64,000 bases of DNA from contig NZ_LSEF01000034.1 in assembly GCF_001641695.1 (NCBI RefSeq), forward strand, positions 1-64,000, given 5' to 3'. The position numbers were made by a program, and so were the translations under genes. Under the pieces are notes generated by a model, which saw nothing but the letters and a program-made list of their open reading frames with translations, had not been told where the DNA came from and ran no database searches. Shown piece by piece: positions 17,812 through 27,935 of the stretch; the first letter of the stretch is position 1, and the number at the start of each line of letters is the position of its first letter. The stretch comes from Bradyrhizobium neotropicale. GTDB taxonomy: Bacteria; Pseudomonadota; Alphaproteobacteria; Rhizobiales; Xanthobacteraceae.

Positions 17812-18633
17812 ATGTCCATCCAATCCGCCATCAAGCGCAAGACCGCGCCCGACCTTCGCGTTCGCAAGAATGGCGAACCGATCGTGATGCTGACCTCCTA
17901 TCACGCGCACACCGCCGCGCTGGTCGACAAGCACTGCGACGCGATCCTGGTCGGCGATTCCCTCGGCAATGTCATGCATGGCTTCGAGACCACGGTGCCC
18001 GTGACGCTCGACATGATGATCCTGCAGGGCTGCGCGGTGATGCGCGGCTCCCGGCAGGCGCTCGTCGTCGTCGACATGCCGTTCGGCTCCTACGAAGGCT
18101 CGAAGGAGCAGGCCTTCCAGTCGGCGGTCCGGATCATGAAGGAAACGCAGTGCGGCGCGGTCAAGCTCGAGGGCGGCGCGCGGATGGCGGAGACGGTGGC
18201 GTTTCTCTGCGAACGGGGCATTCCCGTGATGGGCCATATCGGGCTGACGCCACAGTCGATCAACACGCTCGGCTCGTTCCGCGCACAGGGCCGCGAGGAG
18301 ACGAACTGGGCTCCGATCGAGAACGACGCCAGGGCGATCGCAGAGGCGGGGGCCTTCTCGATCGTGATCGAGGCGGTCGCCGAGCCGCTGGCGCGCAAGA
18401 TCACGCAATCGGTCGCCATTCCGACCATCGGCATTGGCGCGAGCTCAGCCTGCGACGGCCAGATTTTGGTGCTGGAGGATATGCTCGGTCTGTCGCCGCG
18501 GTCGCCGAAATTCGTGCGCCGCTATGGCAATCTGGGGCCGGCGATCGAGGAAGCCATCGCGGGATATGCGCGCGATGTGAAGAGCCGTGCCTTCCCGGGC
18601 CCGGAGCACGTCTACGGGATGAAGAAGAGCTGA
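17812..18633 (+). CDS. panB: 3-methyl-2-oxobutanoate hydroxymethyltransferase
   Basis: A 273-residue TIM-barrel enzyme making ketopantoate from alpha-ketoisovalerate and methylene-tetrahydrofolate, the first step of pantothenate synthesis. Metal ligands are visible as D in VGDSLGN, D in VVDMPFGSY and E in [16 protein letters not shown] and the catalytic-glutamate region IVIEAV are also present. The first loop reads [14 protein letters not shown] and not the common MLTAYDYP form, so it belongs to a diverged panB subgroup. No panC follows. Confidence 0.85.
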   Translation: MSIQSAIKRKTAPDLRVRKNGEPIVMLTSYHAHTAALVDKHCDAILVGDSLGNVMHGFETTVPVTLDMMILQGCAVMRGSRQALVVVDMPFGSYEGSKEQAFQSAVRIMKETQCGAVKLEGGARMAETVAFLCERGIPVMGHIGLTPQSINTLGSFRAQGREETNWAPIENDARAIAEAGAFSIVIEAVAEPLARKITQSVAIPTIGIGASSACDGQILVLEDMLGLSPRSPKFVRRYGNLGPAIEEAIAGYARDVKSRAFPGPEHVYGMKKS

Positions 18634-18643
18634 CGAGGGGCGC

Positions 18644-20239
18644 ATGGACTGGTCGCAGCACGCAGTTCCGCCCATGCGGCTCGAGTCGCGCTTCGGCGAC
18701 CGCGTCGTGCCGGCTTTCCCGGAGCGGCCGGGCAGTGTCTGGGCGATGATTGCGGAGGCCTGCGCGCGCAATCCCGACGGCGAAGCACTGATCTGCGGCA
18801 ATGTCCGGCTGAGCTGGCGGCAGGTCGTGGACCGGGCCGCGCGGATCGCGGCGGGCTTTCGCAAGCTCGGCCTCAAGCGCGGCGACCGTGTCGCGATCCT
18901 GCTTGGCAACCGCATCGAATTTCCGCTGGTCCTGTTTGCCGCCGCGCATGAGGGACTGGTGACGGTGCTGCTCAGCACGCGCCAGCAGAAGCCCGAGATC
19001 GCCTATGTGCTCACCGATTGCGGCGCCAAGATCCTGATTCACGAAGCCGCGCTTGCCGATCGCCTGCCTGAGGCGCGGGATGTCCCTGATGTCGTCGATC
19101 GCATCGCGATCGACGATGACCCGCAGCGCTCGCGCTTCGCTGTGTTCACGGACAATGCGCCGGCACCTGCGCCAGTCGACGTCGCCGAGGAGGATACCGC
19201 GATGATCCTCTACACCTCGGGCACGACCGGCAAGCCGAAGGGCGCGATGCTCGCCCATTGCAACATCATCCATTCCTCGATGGTCTTCGTGTCGTGCCTG
19301 GAATTGACGGCGGCGGATCGTTCGATCGCGGCGGTGCCGCTCGGCCACGTCACCGGTGTCGTCGCCAACATCACCACCATGATCCGTTGCGCCGGCACGC
19401 TGATCATCATGCCGGAGTTCAAGGCGGCGGATTATCTCAAGCTCGCCGCGCGCGAGCGCGTCACCTACACGGTGATGGTGCCCGCGATGTACAATCTCTG
19501 CCTGCTCCAGCCCGATTTCGACAGTTATGATCTTTCGAGCTGGCGGATCGGCGGCTTCGGCGGCGCGCCGATGCCGGTCGCGACGATCGAAAAGCTCAAG
19601 GCGACGATTCCCGGCCTGAAGCTGATGAACTGCTATGGCTCCACTGAGACGACGTCGCCCTCGACGATCATGCCGGGGGCGCTGACGGAAAGCTATATCG
19701 ACAGCGTCGGCCTGCCGTGCCCTGGCGCTCGGATCGTCGCGATGGGCGCGGACGGGCGCGAGTTGCCGCGCGGCGAGATTGGCGAGCTCTGGATCCAGAG
19801 CGCCTCCGTGATCAAGGGTTACTGGAGCAATCCGAAGGCAACGGCGGAGAGCTTCACCAGCGGCTTCTGGCATTCCGGCGATCTCGGCTCAATCGATGCG
19901 GACGGCTTTGTCCGTGTGTTCGACCGGCAGAAGGACATGATCAACCGCGGCGGCCTGAAGATCTATTCCGCCGAGGTCGAATCCGTGCTGGCCGGCCACC
20001 CCGCCGTGGTCGAGAGCGCGATCATTGCGAAGCCTTGCCCGGTGCTGGGCGAGCGCGTCCACGCCGTGGTGGTGACGCGGGTGCCGGTTGCCGGCGACGA
20101 TCTGCGGGCGTGGTGCGCCGAGCGGCTGTCCGACTACAAGGTGCCGGAGACGATGGCGATCACGGCCGAGCCGCTGCCGCGCAACGCCAATGGCAAGGTG
20201 CTGAAGCGCCAGTTGCGGGAGCAGTTGACGGGAACCTGA
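18644..20239 (+). CDS. Acyl-CoA synthetase (AMP-forming)
   Basis: A 531-residue adenylate-forming enzyme. The P-loop YTSGTTGKPKGA is near residue 190, the acyl-adenylate motif GSTETTSP near 330, SGDLG and DRQKDMINRGGLKIYSAEVE form the hinge and C-terminal domain, and NGKVLKR carries the catalytic lysine. It activates a carboxylic acid to its CoA thioester; chain length is not predictable from sequence alone. It starts 10 bases after panB. A long reverse frame across it is only a shadow. Confidence 0.85.
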   Translation: MDWSQHAVPPMRLESRFGDRVVPAFPERPGSVWAMIAEACARNPDGEALICGNVRLSWRQVVDRAARIAAGFRKLGLKRGDRVAILLGNRIEFPLVLFAAAHEGLVTVLLSTRQQKPEIAYVLTDCGAKILIHEAALADRLPEARDVPDVVDRIAIDDDPQRSRFAVFTDNAPAPAPVDVAEEDTAMILYTSGTTGKPKGAMLAHCNIIHSSMVFVSCLELTAADRSIAAVPLGHVTGVVANITTMIRCAGTLIIMPEFKAADYLKLAARERVTYTVMVPAMYNLCLLQPDFDSYDLSSWRIGGFGGAPMPVATIEKLKATIPGLKLMNCYGSTETTSPSTIMPGALTESYIDSVGLPCPGARIVAMGADGRELPRGEIGELWIQSASVIKGYWSNPKATAESFTSGFWHSGDLGSIDADGFVRVFDRQKDMINRGGLKIYSAEVESVLAGHPAVVESAIIAKPCPVLGERVHAVVVTRVPVAGDDLRAWCAERLSDYKVPETMAITAEPLPRNANGKVLKRQLREQLTGT

Positions 20240-20410
20240 GCCGGGCATGCGCCCGCCAAGTCGGTCCGAGGCCTTGGGTTAACGCCTTGATCGGGCTCGC
20301 TTTGCCTTGCCACCGCCATATCGATAGGGTACGCCGCCGCCACGCGGGGACGGGATTTCCGACGCGAACGATATGGCGCGCGCTCCCGACCGGGCATGGG
20401 ATTAGCATAA

Positions 20411-21064
20411 GTGTCTGAATTATTTGACGAAGTCGACGAGGAAGTACGTCGCGAACAGCTCAAGAAGCTGTGGGATAGATATTCGATCTACTTCATCGCC
20501 CTGATGGTGCTGATCGTGGCAGCCGTAGGCGGCTGGCGGGCCTACCAGTACCTGGAGGCCAAGAAGGCTGCCGAGGCCGGAGCTCTCTTCGAAAAGGCCG
20601 TCGAGCTGTCCGAGCAGGACAAGCATGCGGAGGCCGAGAAGGCCTTCACCGAGCTCGCCGCCAAGGCGCCTTCGGGCTATCGCACGCTGGCGCGGCTGCG
20701 TGCCGCGGCCGAGGCGGTGAGCCGCGACCCTAAGGCCGCCGCCAAGATTTATGACGACATCGCCGCCGATGGCAGCGTGAGCGCCGAGTGGCGGGATCTC
20801 GCGCGGATTCGCGCCGCCGGGCTGCTGCTCGACAGTGCAAGCTACGCCGACATGCAGCAGCGGCTGGAGGCCTCGGCTGCGGCCGGGTCGACCTTCCGCC
20901 ACAGCGCCCGCGAGATGCTGGCGCTGTCGGCCTGGCGTAATGGCGACACAACTGCGGCCCGCAAATGGCTCGACGCGATCGCGGAGGACGGCGAAACGCC
21001 GCCGGGCCTGCGCTCGCGCGCCGAGGCGCTTCAGGCCTTGCTGCCGCCTGTTGCGAAGAGCTGA
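20411..21064 (+). CDS. YfgM-like tetratricopeptide membrane protein
   Basis: A 217-residue single-pass inner-membrane protein. A cytosolic N-terminus (MSELFDEVDEEVRREQLKKLW) precedes one helix at about residues 25-45, then an alanine-rich helical-repeat domain in the periplasm. It matches the TPR_21/YfgM group, which works with the Sec machinery and periplasmic chaperones. The GTG start is at 20411. In many bacteria yfgM lies before bamB and der; here a lipoprotein gene stands between it and der. Confidence 0.78.
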   Translation: MSELFDEVDEEVRREQLKKLWDRYSIYFIALMVLIVAAVGGWRAYQYLEAKKAAEAGALFEKAVELSEQDKHAEAEKAFTELAAKAPSGYRTLARLRAAAEAVSRDPKAAAKIYDDIAADGSVSAEWRDLARIRAAGLLLDSASYADMQQRLEASAAAGSTFRHSAREMLALSAWRNGDTTAARKWLDAIAEDGETPPGLRSRAEALQALLPPVAKS

Positions 21065-21093
21065 CGGCCTGAGAGCTTAGACGAGATATCGAT

Positions 21094-21657
21094 ATGCGCC
21101 GCACCCCACGTTTGATCGCAGCCGCCGTCCTGATCGCCTTCACGGGCCTGTTGGGCGGCTGCTCCAGCGGCGGGTTTGATCCGGCCGATATGCTGGATTT
21201 CCTCGATACCAAGAAGAAGCTGCCGGGCGATCGCAAGCCGGTCTTCCCTGAGGGCGTGCCGGGCCTCGAGCAGGGCGTGCCGCGGGACATGTACAAGGGC
21301 GCGCAGCAACAACAGCTGCAGGATCCGAACGCGGCCGTTGCGGCTGCGCCCGCAGCGCCGCCGCCTGAGCCGGCTCCGCCATCAAAGTCCGCCAAGGGGA
21401 AGAAGACCAAGCAGCCGGCCGCGGCCGCTGCCGCGCCGGCAGAGGCGCCGGCCGGCGAGGTCGATGGCGAGGCCCAGCCTGCCGAGGCGCCGCCCGCCGC
21501 CGCCCCGCCGCCGAAGCAGAAGATCGTGCGCAAGCGCACCACTGCGCCGCCGCCCGATCAGTCCACCCAGCAGCCGGCGCAATCGGCCCAGACCACGCAG
21601 CAGCAGTCCCAAGGGGGCTTCCCGGCTCCGCTGCCAAGCGGCAGCTTCTCGCGCTGA
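21094..21657 (+). CDS. Alanine/proline-rich lipoprotein
   Basis: A 187-residue protein with a type II signal peptide and lipobox LLGGC near residue 23. The N-terminal part (DPADMLDFLDTKKKLPGDRK and FPEGVPGLEQGVPRDMYKG) is well ordered. The rest is alanine-, proline- and glutamine-rich and probably disordered. It occupies the place of bamB between the YfgM-like gene and der. It is far too short for BamB and shows no beta-propeller, so it may be a small lipoprotein specific to this group. Confidence 0.7.
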   Translation: MRRTPRLIAAAVLIAFTGLLGGCSSGGFDPADMLDFLDTKKKLPGDRKPVFPEGVPGLEQGVPRDMYKGAQQQQLQDPNAAVAAAPAAPPPEPAPPSKSAKGKKTKQPAAAAAAPAEAPAGEVDGEAQPAEAPPAAAPPPKQKIVRKRTTAPPPDQSTQQPAQSAQTTQQQSQGGFPAPLPSGSFSR

Positions 21658-21706
21658 TTGTTTCATTGCATTGACAGGCGCAGCCCCCACAGCGCACGAA
21701 TGACCG

Positions 21707-23089
21707 ATGTCCTTCACGATCGCCATCATCGGCCGGCCCAATGTCGGCAAATCGACGCTGTTCAACCGCCTGGTTGGACAGAAGCTTGCGCTCGTCGATG
21801 ATCTGCCCGGCGTCACCCGCGACCGCCGCGAAGGCGATGCCAAGCTCGGCGACCTCCAGTTCACGGTGATCGATACTGCCGGGCTCGACGAGGGTGCCAG
21901 GGGCTCGCTCACCGCGCGGATGCAGGAGCAGACCGAAACCGCGATTGCGCAGGCCGACGCGCTGTTCTTCGTGATCGATGCCCGCGTCGGCCTGACGCCG
22001 ACCGACCGCGCCTTTGCCGATTTCGCCCGCCGCGCCAACAAGCCGGTGCTGCTGGTCGCCAACAAGAGCGAGGGCAAGCACGGCGATGCCGGCGCGATGG
22101 AGGCCTTTGCGCTGGGCCTCGGCGATCCCATCCAGATATCGGCCGAGCACGGCGAGGGCATGGGCGAGCTCTATGACGCCCTGAGCGGGCTGATGCCGGA
22201 GCCCATCGAGGAGGATGAGGTCGAGGACGACGAGCCGCTGTCCGAGGAAGAGGCGGCCACGCGCCCGATCAGGGTTGCGATCGTCGGCCGGCCCAATGCC
22301 GGCAAGTCGACACTGATCAATCATCTGCTCGGCGAGGAGCGCCTGCTGACGAGCCCGGAGGCCGGCACCACGCGCGATTCCATCGCGGTCGAGATCAACT
22401 GGAATGGCCGCGAATTCCGCGTGTTCGACACCGCCGGGCTGCGCCGCAGGTCGCGCATCGAGGAGAAGCTGGAAAAGCTCTCGGTCGCGGATGCGCTGCG
22501 CGCCGTGCGCTTTGCCGAAGTCGTCGTGCTGATGATGGACGCGCAGAACCGCTTCGAGGAGCAGGATCTGCGCATTGCCGATCTGATCGAGCGCGAGGGC
22601 CGCGCGGTCGTGCTCGCGGTCAACAAATGGGACCTGATGGAGACCAAGGGCGGCGGGGCCATTTCCGGCCTCCGTCGTGACGCCGACCATTGGCTGCCGC
22701 AGGTCAAGGGTGTGCCGATCGTCGCCGTCTCCGGCTTGATGGGCGAGGGCATCGATCGCCTGATGCAGGCGATCCAGGACGCCTACGCGATCTGGAACAG
22801 GCGCGTGCCGACCTCGGCATTGAACCGCTGGTTCGAGCAGGCGATCCAGGCCAATCCGCCGCCCGCCGTGTCCGGCCGCAGGCTCAAGCTCAACTACATC
22901 ACCCAGACCAAGGCGCGCCCGCCGAGCTTCGTGCTGTTCTGCTCGCGCGCAGACGCGATCCCGCAGTCCTATCTGCGCTATCTCACCAACTCCCTGCGCG
23001 AAACCTTCGAGCTGCCGGGCACGCCGGTGCGCATCACTCTGCGTGAGAAGGCCAATCCGTTCGCGCATAAGCGCAAGCGATTGTCGTGA
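21707..23089 (+). CDS. der: Ribosome-assembly GTPase Der (EngA)
   Basis: A 460-residue tandem GTPase needed for 50S subunit maturation. Two complete G domains are seen: [24 protein letters not shown], then [29 protein letters not shown]-like C-terminal domain follows ([18 protein letters not shown]). An acidic linker ([17 protein letters not shown]) joins the two G domains. Its stop overlaps the start of the MFS gene by 4 bases. Confidence 0.95.
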   Translation: MSFTIAIIGRPNVGKSTLFNRLVGQKLALVDDLPGVTRDRREGDAKLGDLQFTVIDTAGLDEGARGSLTARMQEQTETAIAQADALFFVIDARVGLTPTDRAFADFARRANKPVLLVANKSEGKHGDAGAMEAFALGLGDPIQISAEHGEGMGELYDALSGLMPEPIEEDEVEDDEPLSEEEAATRPIRVAIVGRPNAGKSTLINHLLGEERLLTSPEAGTTRDSIAVEINWNGREFRVFDTAGLRRRSRIEEKLEKLSVADALRAVRFAEVVVLMMDAQNRFEEQDLRIADLIEREGRAVVLAVNKWDLMETKGGGAISGLRRDADHWLPQVKGVPIVAVSGLMGEGIDRLMQAIQDAYAIWNRRVPTSALNRWFEQAIQANPPPAVSGRRLKLNYITQTKARPPSFVLFCSRADAIPQSYLRYLTNSLRETFELPGTPVRITLREKANPFAHKRKRLS

Positions 23090-24342
23090 GCGACGGGCCG
23101 AGCGAGGCCATCGCACCACATGCCGCGCCGGTCCGGCGCGGCGCCGTCGCCTTCATCTTCGTCACCATCCTGCTCGACATGCTCGCGCTCGGTGTGATCA
23201 TGCCGATCCTGCCGAAGCTCATCGAGAGCTTTGTCGACAATGACACCGCGCATGCAGCGCGGATATTCGGCCTGTTCGGCACCGCCTGGGCGCTGATGCA
23301 ATTCGTGTTCTCGCCGGTGCTCGGCGCACTGTCGGATCGCTTTGGGCGACGTCCGGTGGTGCTGCTGTCCAATTTCGGGCTCGCGGCCGATTATGTGCTG
23401 ATGGCGCTTGCGCCGTCGCTGGTCTGGCTGTTCATCGGCCGCGTGATCTCCGGCATCACCTCGGCGAGCATCTCGACCGCTTTTGCCTATATCGCCGATA
23501 TCACGGCGCCGGAGCGGCGCGCGGCGGTGTTCGGCAAGATCGGCGCGGCCTTCGGCGCCGGTTTCATTCTGGGCCCGGCGCTGGGTGGCCTGCTCGGCGA
23601 TATCGATCCGCGCCTGCCGTTCTGGGCCTCGGCGGCCTTGAGCTTTGCCAATGCGCTCTATGGGCTCCTGATCCTGCCGGAATCGCTGGCGCCCGAGAGG
23701 CGCGCACCGTTCCGCTGGACGAAGGCCAATCCGATCGGGGCGCTGCATTTGCTGCGCTCCAACGTGGTGCTGGCCGGGTTGTCGGTCGTCAACTTCATCG
23801 CGCAGGTCGCGCATGTCGTGTTGCCGTCGACTTTCGTGCTCTATGCGACCTACCGCTACGGTTGGGATTCAAAGACCGTGGGACTGACGCTGGCAATGGT
23901 CGGCATCTGCGCCATGGTGGTGCAGGGGCTCGCCATCGGCCCGATCGTGAGCGTGCTCGGCGAGCGAAATGCGCTGCTGATGGGCTTGTGCTGCGGCGCG
24001 ATCGGCTTTGCGATTTTCGGCAGCGCGCCGACCGGACCGTTGTTCTGGCTTGGCATCCCCGTGATGTCGCTGTGGGGCGTCTCGGGCGCCGCGATGCAAT
24101 CGCTGATGACGCGGCTGGTCGCGCCCGATCAGCAGGGCCAGTTGCAGGGCGCGAGCTCAAGCGTGCAGAGCGTGGCGCAGCTCGTCGGCCCGTTCCTGTT
24201 CACCCTGACGTTCTCGTATTTCATCGGCAGCACCACGCCGCTGCATCTTCCCGGGGCGCCGTTCCTGCTGGCGGCCGTGCTGATGGTGGCGTGTGTGGTC
24301 ATTGCGACGCGGACGCTGGCTGCGACGAAGGCGGTCTCGTAG
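23086..24342 (+). CDS. MFS transporter, TetA-like
   Basis: A 418-residue inner-membrane protein with 12 predicted helices. Motif A of the DHA1/TetA drug antiporters, [16 protein letters not shown], lies between helices 2 and 3, and the second helix region [17 protein letters not shown] is TetA-like. It probably exports a small toxic compound with protons; tetracycline resistance should not be assumed. The GTG start overlaps the der stop, so translation is likely coupled. Confidence 0.85.
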   Translation: MSDGPSEAIAPHAAPVRRGAVAFIFVTILLDMLALGVIMPILPKLIESFVDNDTAHAARIFGLFGTAWALMQFVFSPVLGALSDRFGRRPVVLLSNFGLAADYVLMALAPSLVWLFIGRVISGITSASISTAFAYIADITAPERRAAVFGKIGAAFGAGFILGPALGGLLGDIDPRLPFWASAALSFANALYGLLILPESLAPERRAPFRWTKANPIGALHLLRSNVVLAGLSVVNFIAQVAHVVLPSTFVLYATYRYGWDSKTVGLTLAMVGICAMVVQGLAIGPIVSVLGERNALLMGLCCGAIGFAIFGSAPTGPLFWLGIPVMSLWGVSGAAMQSLMTRLVAPDQQGQLQGASSSVQSVAQLVGPFLFTLTFSYFIGSTTPLHLPGAPFLLAAVLMVACVVIATRTLAATKAVS

Positions 24343-24430
24343 GGGGGCAAAGCGAAGCGTGCCCACCAATTTCGTGAGGCCGCGAAGAGATGGTGGGCAC
24401 GGTGCTTAGGCGCCTATGCCCACCCTACGG
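24343..24430. repeat. Dispersed intergenic repeat
   Basis: Two inverted GTGGGCA-type arms (CGTGCCCACCA and TGGTGGGCACG) enclose a short spacer. The tail GGCGCCTATGCCCACCCTACGG resembles a repeat often seen between Bradyrhizobium genes. It lies between two convergent genes and may also help end transcription. Confidence 0.55.
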
Positions 24431-24440
24431 CAGCGTCGAC

Positions 24441-25667
24441 TTACTTCTTGACCAGCGGGCACTCGCTGTCCTTGAGCGGCTTGGCCGCATCTTCCGCTGA
24501 AATGGTCGCGACCAGTTTGTAATAGTCCCACGGCCCCTTCGACTCTTCCGGCTTCTTCACCTCGAACAGATAGGCCGGGATGATGCGGCGTCCGTCGATG
24601 CGCAGGGGGCCCTTGCCGAACAGCGGATCGTCGGTCGGGATTTCCTTCATCTTGGCGACGACCTTGGCGCCGTCATGCGGGTTGCCGCCGAGGGCGTCCA
24701 GCGCCTTCAGGTAATGCAGCACGGCGGCATAGTTGCCGGCTTGGGTCATCGACGGCATCGCATGATTGCTCACCTTTTCCTGGAAGCGCTTGGACCAGGC
24801 GCGCGTGTTGTCGTTGAGGTCCCAATAGAAGGACTCGGTGAAGGTCAGGCCGTGCGCGGTCTTCAGGCCGAGCGAGTGAACGTCGTTGATGAACAGCAGG
24901 AGGGCTGCGAGCTTCTGGCCGCCTTCGACGATGCCGAACTCGGCCGCCTGCTTGATCGCGTTGGTGGTGTCGCCGCCGGCATTGGCGAGACCGACGATCT
25001 TCGCCTTCGAGTTCTGCGCCTGCAGCAGGAAGGACGAGAAGTCGGAGGTATTGAGCGGATGCTTGACGCCGCCAAGCACCTTGCCGCCGTTCGCGGTGAC
25101 GACCGCGCTCGTATCGCGCTCCAGTGCGGCACCGAAGGCATAGTCGGCGGTCAGGAAGAACCAGGTGTCGCCGCCGGCCTTGGTCAGCGCCTTGCCGGTG
25201 CCGTTGGCAAGCATGTAGGTGTCATAGGTGTAGGAGATCGTGTTGGCGTTGCAGGCCTTGCCGGTCAGATCGGCGCTGGCGCCGCCATTGTTGAGCAGGA
25301 CGGCGTTCTTTTCCTTGACGACGTTGCTCACGGCCAGCGCCACGCCCGAGTTCGGGGTATCGGCGATAACATCGACCTTCTGGGTGTCGATCCACTGGCG
25401 CGCGATGTTGACGCCGACGTCCGGCTTGTTCTGGTGATCGCCGCTGATGACCTCGATCTTCCAGCCCTTGGCGAGGAGGCCGGAATCCTCGACTGCCATC
25501 TTGATCGCCACCACCGCATTGGGGCCGCCGATATCGGCGTAGAGGCTCGACATGTCGTTGAGCACGCCGATCGTGACAGTCTTGTCCTGTGCGTAAGCGG
25601 ATGTTGCAAAACCGAAGGCGGCACAGGCCAGAAGGGCCGCATAGCGGCGCGCGAGCGTCGTCGTCAT
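24441..25667 (-). CDS. Orphan LivK-type periplasmic binding protein
   Basis: A 408-residue secreted protein with a signal peptide ending near SAYAQ. It is a close paralogue of the binding protein at 9306-10529: long blocks such as AGGDTWFFLTADYAFG and GGVKHPLNT are identical. No permease or ATPase lies beside it. It could therefore feed a different ligand into the LivHMGF complex 12 kb away, or have an independent sensing role. Differences cluster in the parts facing the cleft, such as residues near NNGGASADL. Confidence 0.88.
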   Translation of the reverse strand: MTTTLARRYAALLACAAFGFATSAYAQDKTVTIGVLNDMSSLYADIGGPNAVVAIKMAVEDSGLLAKGWKIEVISGDHQNKPDVGVNIARQWIDTQKVDVIADTPNSGVALAVSNVVKEKNAVLLNNGGASADLTGKACNANTISYTYDTYMLANGTGKALTKAGGDTWFFLTADYAFGAALERDTSAVVTANGGKVLGGVKHPLNTSDFSSFLLQAQNSKAKIVGLANAGGDTTNAIKQAAEFGIVEGGQKLAALLLFINDVHSLGLKTAHGLTFTESFYWDLNDNTRAWSKRFQEKVSNHAMPSMTQAGNYAAVLHYLKALDALGGNPHDGAKVVAKMKEIPTDDPLFGKGPLRIDGRRIIPAYLFEVKKPEESKGPWDYYKLVATISAEDAAKPLKDSECPLVKK

Positions 25668-25836
25668 AAAAGGTTTCCTCCATTGTCAAATATCCGGACG
25701 GCTCTCTTGGGCGGAGCCTTGTTCCGGCTGGTTTCCCGCTTACCGTGTCCTGCGGTCTGCGGCAATGCGCCTAAAGCCGGATGGCGCTGCGTCCAAGCGT
25801 CATCCGGGTCAACTTTTGGACAAGCTCTGCCGCGGT

Positions 25837-26985
25837 CTATTTGAGCGCGCCCGAGGTCAGCTGGAATTTCTGGATGCGCTTTCCGGTGTCGACCTCGGCG
25901 GTATAGACGTTACCCTTGGCATCGATCCCCATGGCATGCACCCAGTGGAATTGCCCGGCATTCCGGCCATTGCGACCGAAGCTGCCGACCACGCGGCCGT
26001 CATCGCGGTTGATGACCCGGATCTCGTTGTTCTCGCCATCGGCGCTGAGCAGATAAGTCTGCTTCGCATCGGGCCAGATCGCGATGTCCCAGACCGCGCC
26101 GTTGCCGAGCGTGTTCTTCTCGAAGAAGAACCCCTTCACGAAGCTGCCGTCCTTCCTGAACACCTGGGTACGGTTGTTGATGCGGTCGCAGACATAAACG
26201 AGCCCGTCATTGGCAAGCTTCACGCAGTGGACCGGGTTGCCGAATTGTTGGGCAACCGGCGCCTTGGGATCGTAAGGCGCCTGCTTGTCGTCGTTCGGCT
26301 TGTTGCCGTAGGCGCCCCAGTGGCGCTTGTAGGCGAGCGTGCTCGCATCGAACACGATGACGCGGCGATTGCCGTAGCCGTCGGCGACGTAGATCTCGTT
26401 TGCTTCCTTGTCGATCGCGGTCTCGGCGGGCTTGCCGAGCTGGGTCGTGTCGTTGCTGCCGAGGCTCGGCGCGATCTTGCCGATCTGCCCGACAAACTTG
26501 CCGTCGAGCGTGAATTTCAGAATGGCGTTGTCGTTGTCGGCATTGCCGCCGATCCAGACGAAGCCGCGCTCGTCGACCTCGATGCCATGCTCGCGGCCGA
26601 CCCATTCATAGCCTTCGCCGGAACCGCCCCAGGAGCGCAGCAGATTGCCGTCGGTGTCGAATTCGAGGACGGGCGGCGCCGGCACGCAGCATTTCGAGCG
26701 CGGCGGATTGAGGGTGGCGCCTTTCTCGTCATCAGTAGGCGAACGCGGGCGATGGATGACCCAGATGTGTCCCTGCCAGTCCACGGTGATGCCGCCGACC
26801 TGGCCGAGGATCCAGTTGTTCGGCAGCGGCTTTGGCCAGGATGCATCGACCGCGAAGGTCGGGACGCCGCCTCCGATTGCTACGCCGGGTCGCGCGAGCA
26901 TCACCGCCGCGATGAGGATTGAAATGGTGAAAGAGAGACGTGCCAGCGCACGCGTACGGCCTGCGCGATCGTGCCACGGCGCCAT
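25837..26985 (-). CDS. Secreted NHL-repeat / six-bladed beta-propeller protein
   Basis: A 382-residue protein with an N-terminal hydrophobic signal (SFTISILIAAVMLARPGVAIGG). Repeated blades follow the pattern G-(I/V)-x-V-D-x2-G-x-(I/V)-(W/Y)-(V/I), for example GITVDWQGHIWVIHR and GIEVDERGFVWIGG. It resembles the propeller of peptidyl-amidating lyases, but activity is not shown. Its place downstream of the orphan binding protein is not tight; there are 169 bases between them and both are on the minus strand. Confidence 0.75.
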   Translation of the reverse strand: MAPWHDRAGRTRALARLSFTISILIAAVMLARPGVAIGGGVPTFAVDASWPKPLPNNWILGQVGGITVDWQGHIWVIHRPRSPTDDEKGATLNPPRSKCCVPAPPVLEFDTDGNLLRSWGGSGEGYEWVGREHGIEVDERGFVWIGGNADNDNAILKFTLDGKFVGQIGKIAPSLGSNDTTQLGKPAETAIDKEANEIYVADGYGNRRVIVFDASTLAYKRHWGAYGNKPNDDKQAPYDPKAPVAQQFGNPVHCVKLANDGLVYVCDRINNRTQVFRKDGSFVKGFFFEKNTLGNGAVWDIAIWPDAKQTYLLSADGENNEIRVINRDDGRVVGSFGRNGRNAGQFHWVHAMGIDAKGNVYTAEVDTGKRIQKFQLTSGALK

Positions 26986-27060
26986 GGCGACCTCCCATTT
27001 TTCCTGCGGCTTGCTGCCGCTTGAGCGCGGCAGTCAATCGCGGGGAGGTCGGGAAGTCAA

Positions 27061-27801
27061 TTACGCCGGGGGGCGGAAGCTCATCAGGGTGCGGGTCTTG
27101 TAATCGTAGAATTTGCCGGTCTCGGTCCAGTCCGGGGCGCACATCGGTACGATGAATTCGGCGACCTGCTCAGGCGTATCCAGCGTCGTCGGATCTTCGC
27201 CCGGCATCAGTGTCGCGCGCATCCGGGTGCGGATGGGACCCGGATTGAACAGGTTGATGCGCAAGGGCGTGTTCGCGGTCTCCTGCGCCCAGGCGCGCGC
27301 CAGCGTCTCCAGCGCGGCCTTGGAGGCGGCATAGGGGCCGACATAGGCGGTGGCCTTGTTGGCGGCGCCCGAGGTGATGAACACCGCGCGGCCGGCGTCG
27401 GACTGCTTGAGCAGCGGCTCCATGCAGCGAATGAGCTGGAAGTTCGCGGAGACGTTGACGGCCATTACGTCGTTGAAGGGCTTCAGCTCGATATGGCCGA
27501 GCGGCGAGGCGGGGCCGAGCACGCCGGCATTGCCGACGAGGATGTCGAGCTTGCCGTAGCGTTCGTGCAAGCCGGCGCCGAGCCGCGCGATGCCGTCGGA
27601 ATCGGTGAGGTTGAGCGGCACCAGCGTCGCGGTGCCACCGTCCTTGCGGATCTCGTCGTCGAGCTCCTCGAGCCCGCCCTGCGTGCGTGCCACCGCCACG
27701 ATATGTGCGCCGGCTCTTGCCAACGCTTGGGCCGTGGCGAAGCCGATGCCGCGCGAGGCGCCGGTGACGAGAGCGATGCGGTTGGCGAGGGGTTTTGTCA
27801 T
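27061..27801 (-). CDS. SDR-family oxidoreductase
   Basis: A 246-residue classical short-chain dehydrogenase. The NAD(P) site TGASRGIGFATA is near residue 14, NAGVLGP near 90, and the catalytic Ser-Tyr-Lys region reads ITSGAANKATAYVGPYAASKAAL. The substrate is unknown. Genes of this type are commonly seen beside purF in this group, and it follows purF on the same strand after a dispersed repeat. Confidence 0.85.
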   Translation of the reverse strand: MTKPLANRIALVTGASRGIGFATAQALARAGAHIVAVARTQGGLEELDDEIRKDGGTATLVPLNLTDSDGIARLGAGLHERYGKLDILVGNAGVLGPASPLGHIELKPFNDVMAVNVSANFQLIRCMEPLLKQSDAGRAVFITSGAANKATAYVGPYAASKAALETLARAWAQETANTPLRINLFNPGPIRTRMRATLMPGEDPTTLDTPEQVAEFIVPMCAPDWTETGKFYDYKTRTLMSFRPPA

Positions 27802-27845
27802 GGCGGGGTTTTACAGGCGTCAGCGCCCGGGACAAGCCCTTGCAA

Positions 27846-27926
27846 AGCCGTCATTCCGAGGCGATGCGAAGCATCGAACCCGGAATCTCGAGATCCCGGG
27901 TCCTGCGGACCGCCCCCGGAATGATG
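27846..27926. repeat. Dispersed palindromic repeat
   Basis: The segment runs from GTCATTCCGAGGCGATGCGAAG to CCCCGGAATGATGCG. Inner arms CGAACCCGG and the CTCGAG centre form a long imperfect stem. It has the look of the CATTCCGGGG-type repeat abundant in Bradyrhizobium, and lies between purF and the SDR gene. Confidence 0.55.
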
Positions 27927-27935
27927 CGTTCGGCG

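Noticed and set aside
18401..19873. A 490-residue minus-strand frame opposite the acyl-CoA synthetase
   Set aside because: The plus strand encodes a complete adenylating enzyme; the reverse frame is arginine/aspartate-rich noise typical of GC-rich codon position effects.
21140..23119. A 659-residue minus-strand open frame opposite der and the lipoprotein gene
   Set aside because: It is the antisense shadow of high-GC coding sequence. Der on the plus strand has every GTPase motif and the reverse product has no recognisable domain.
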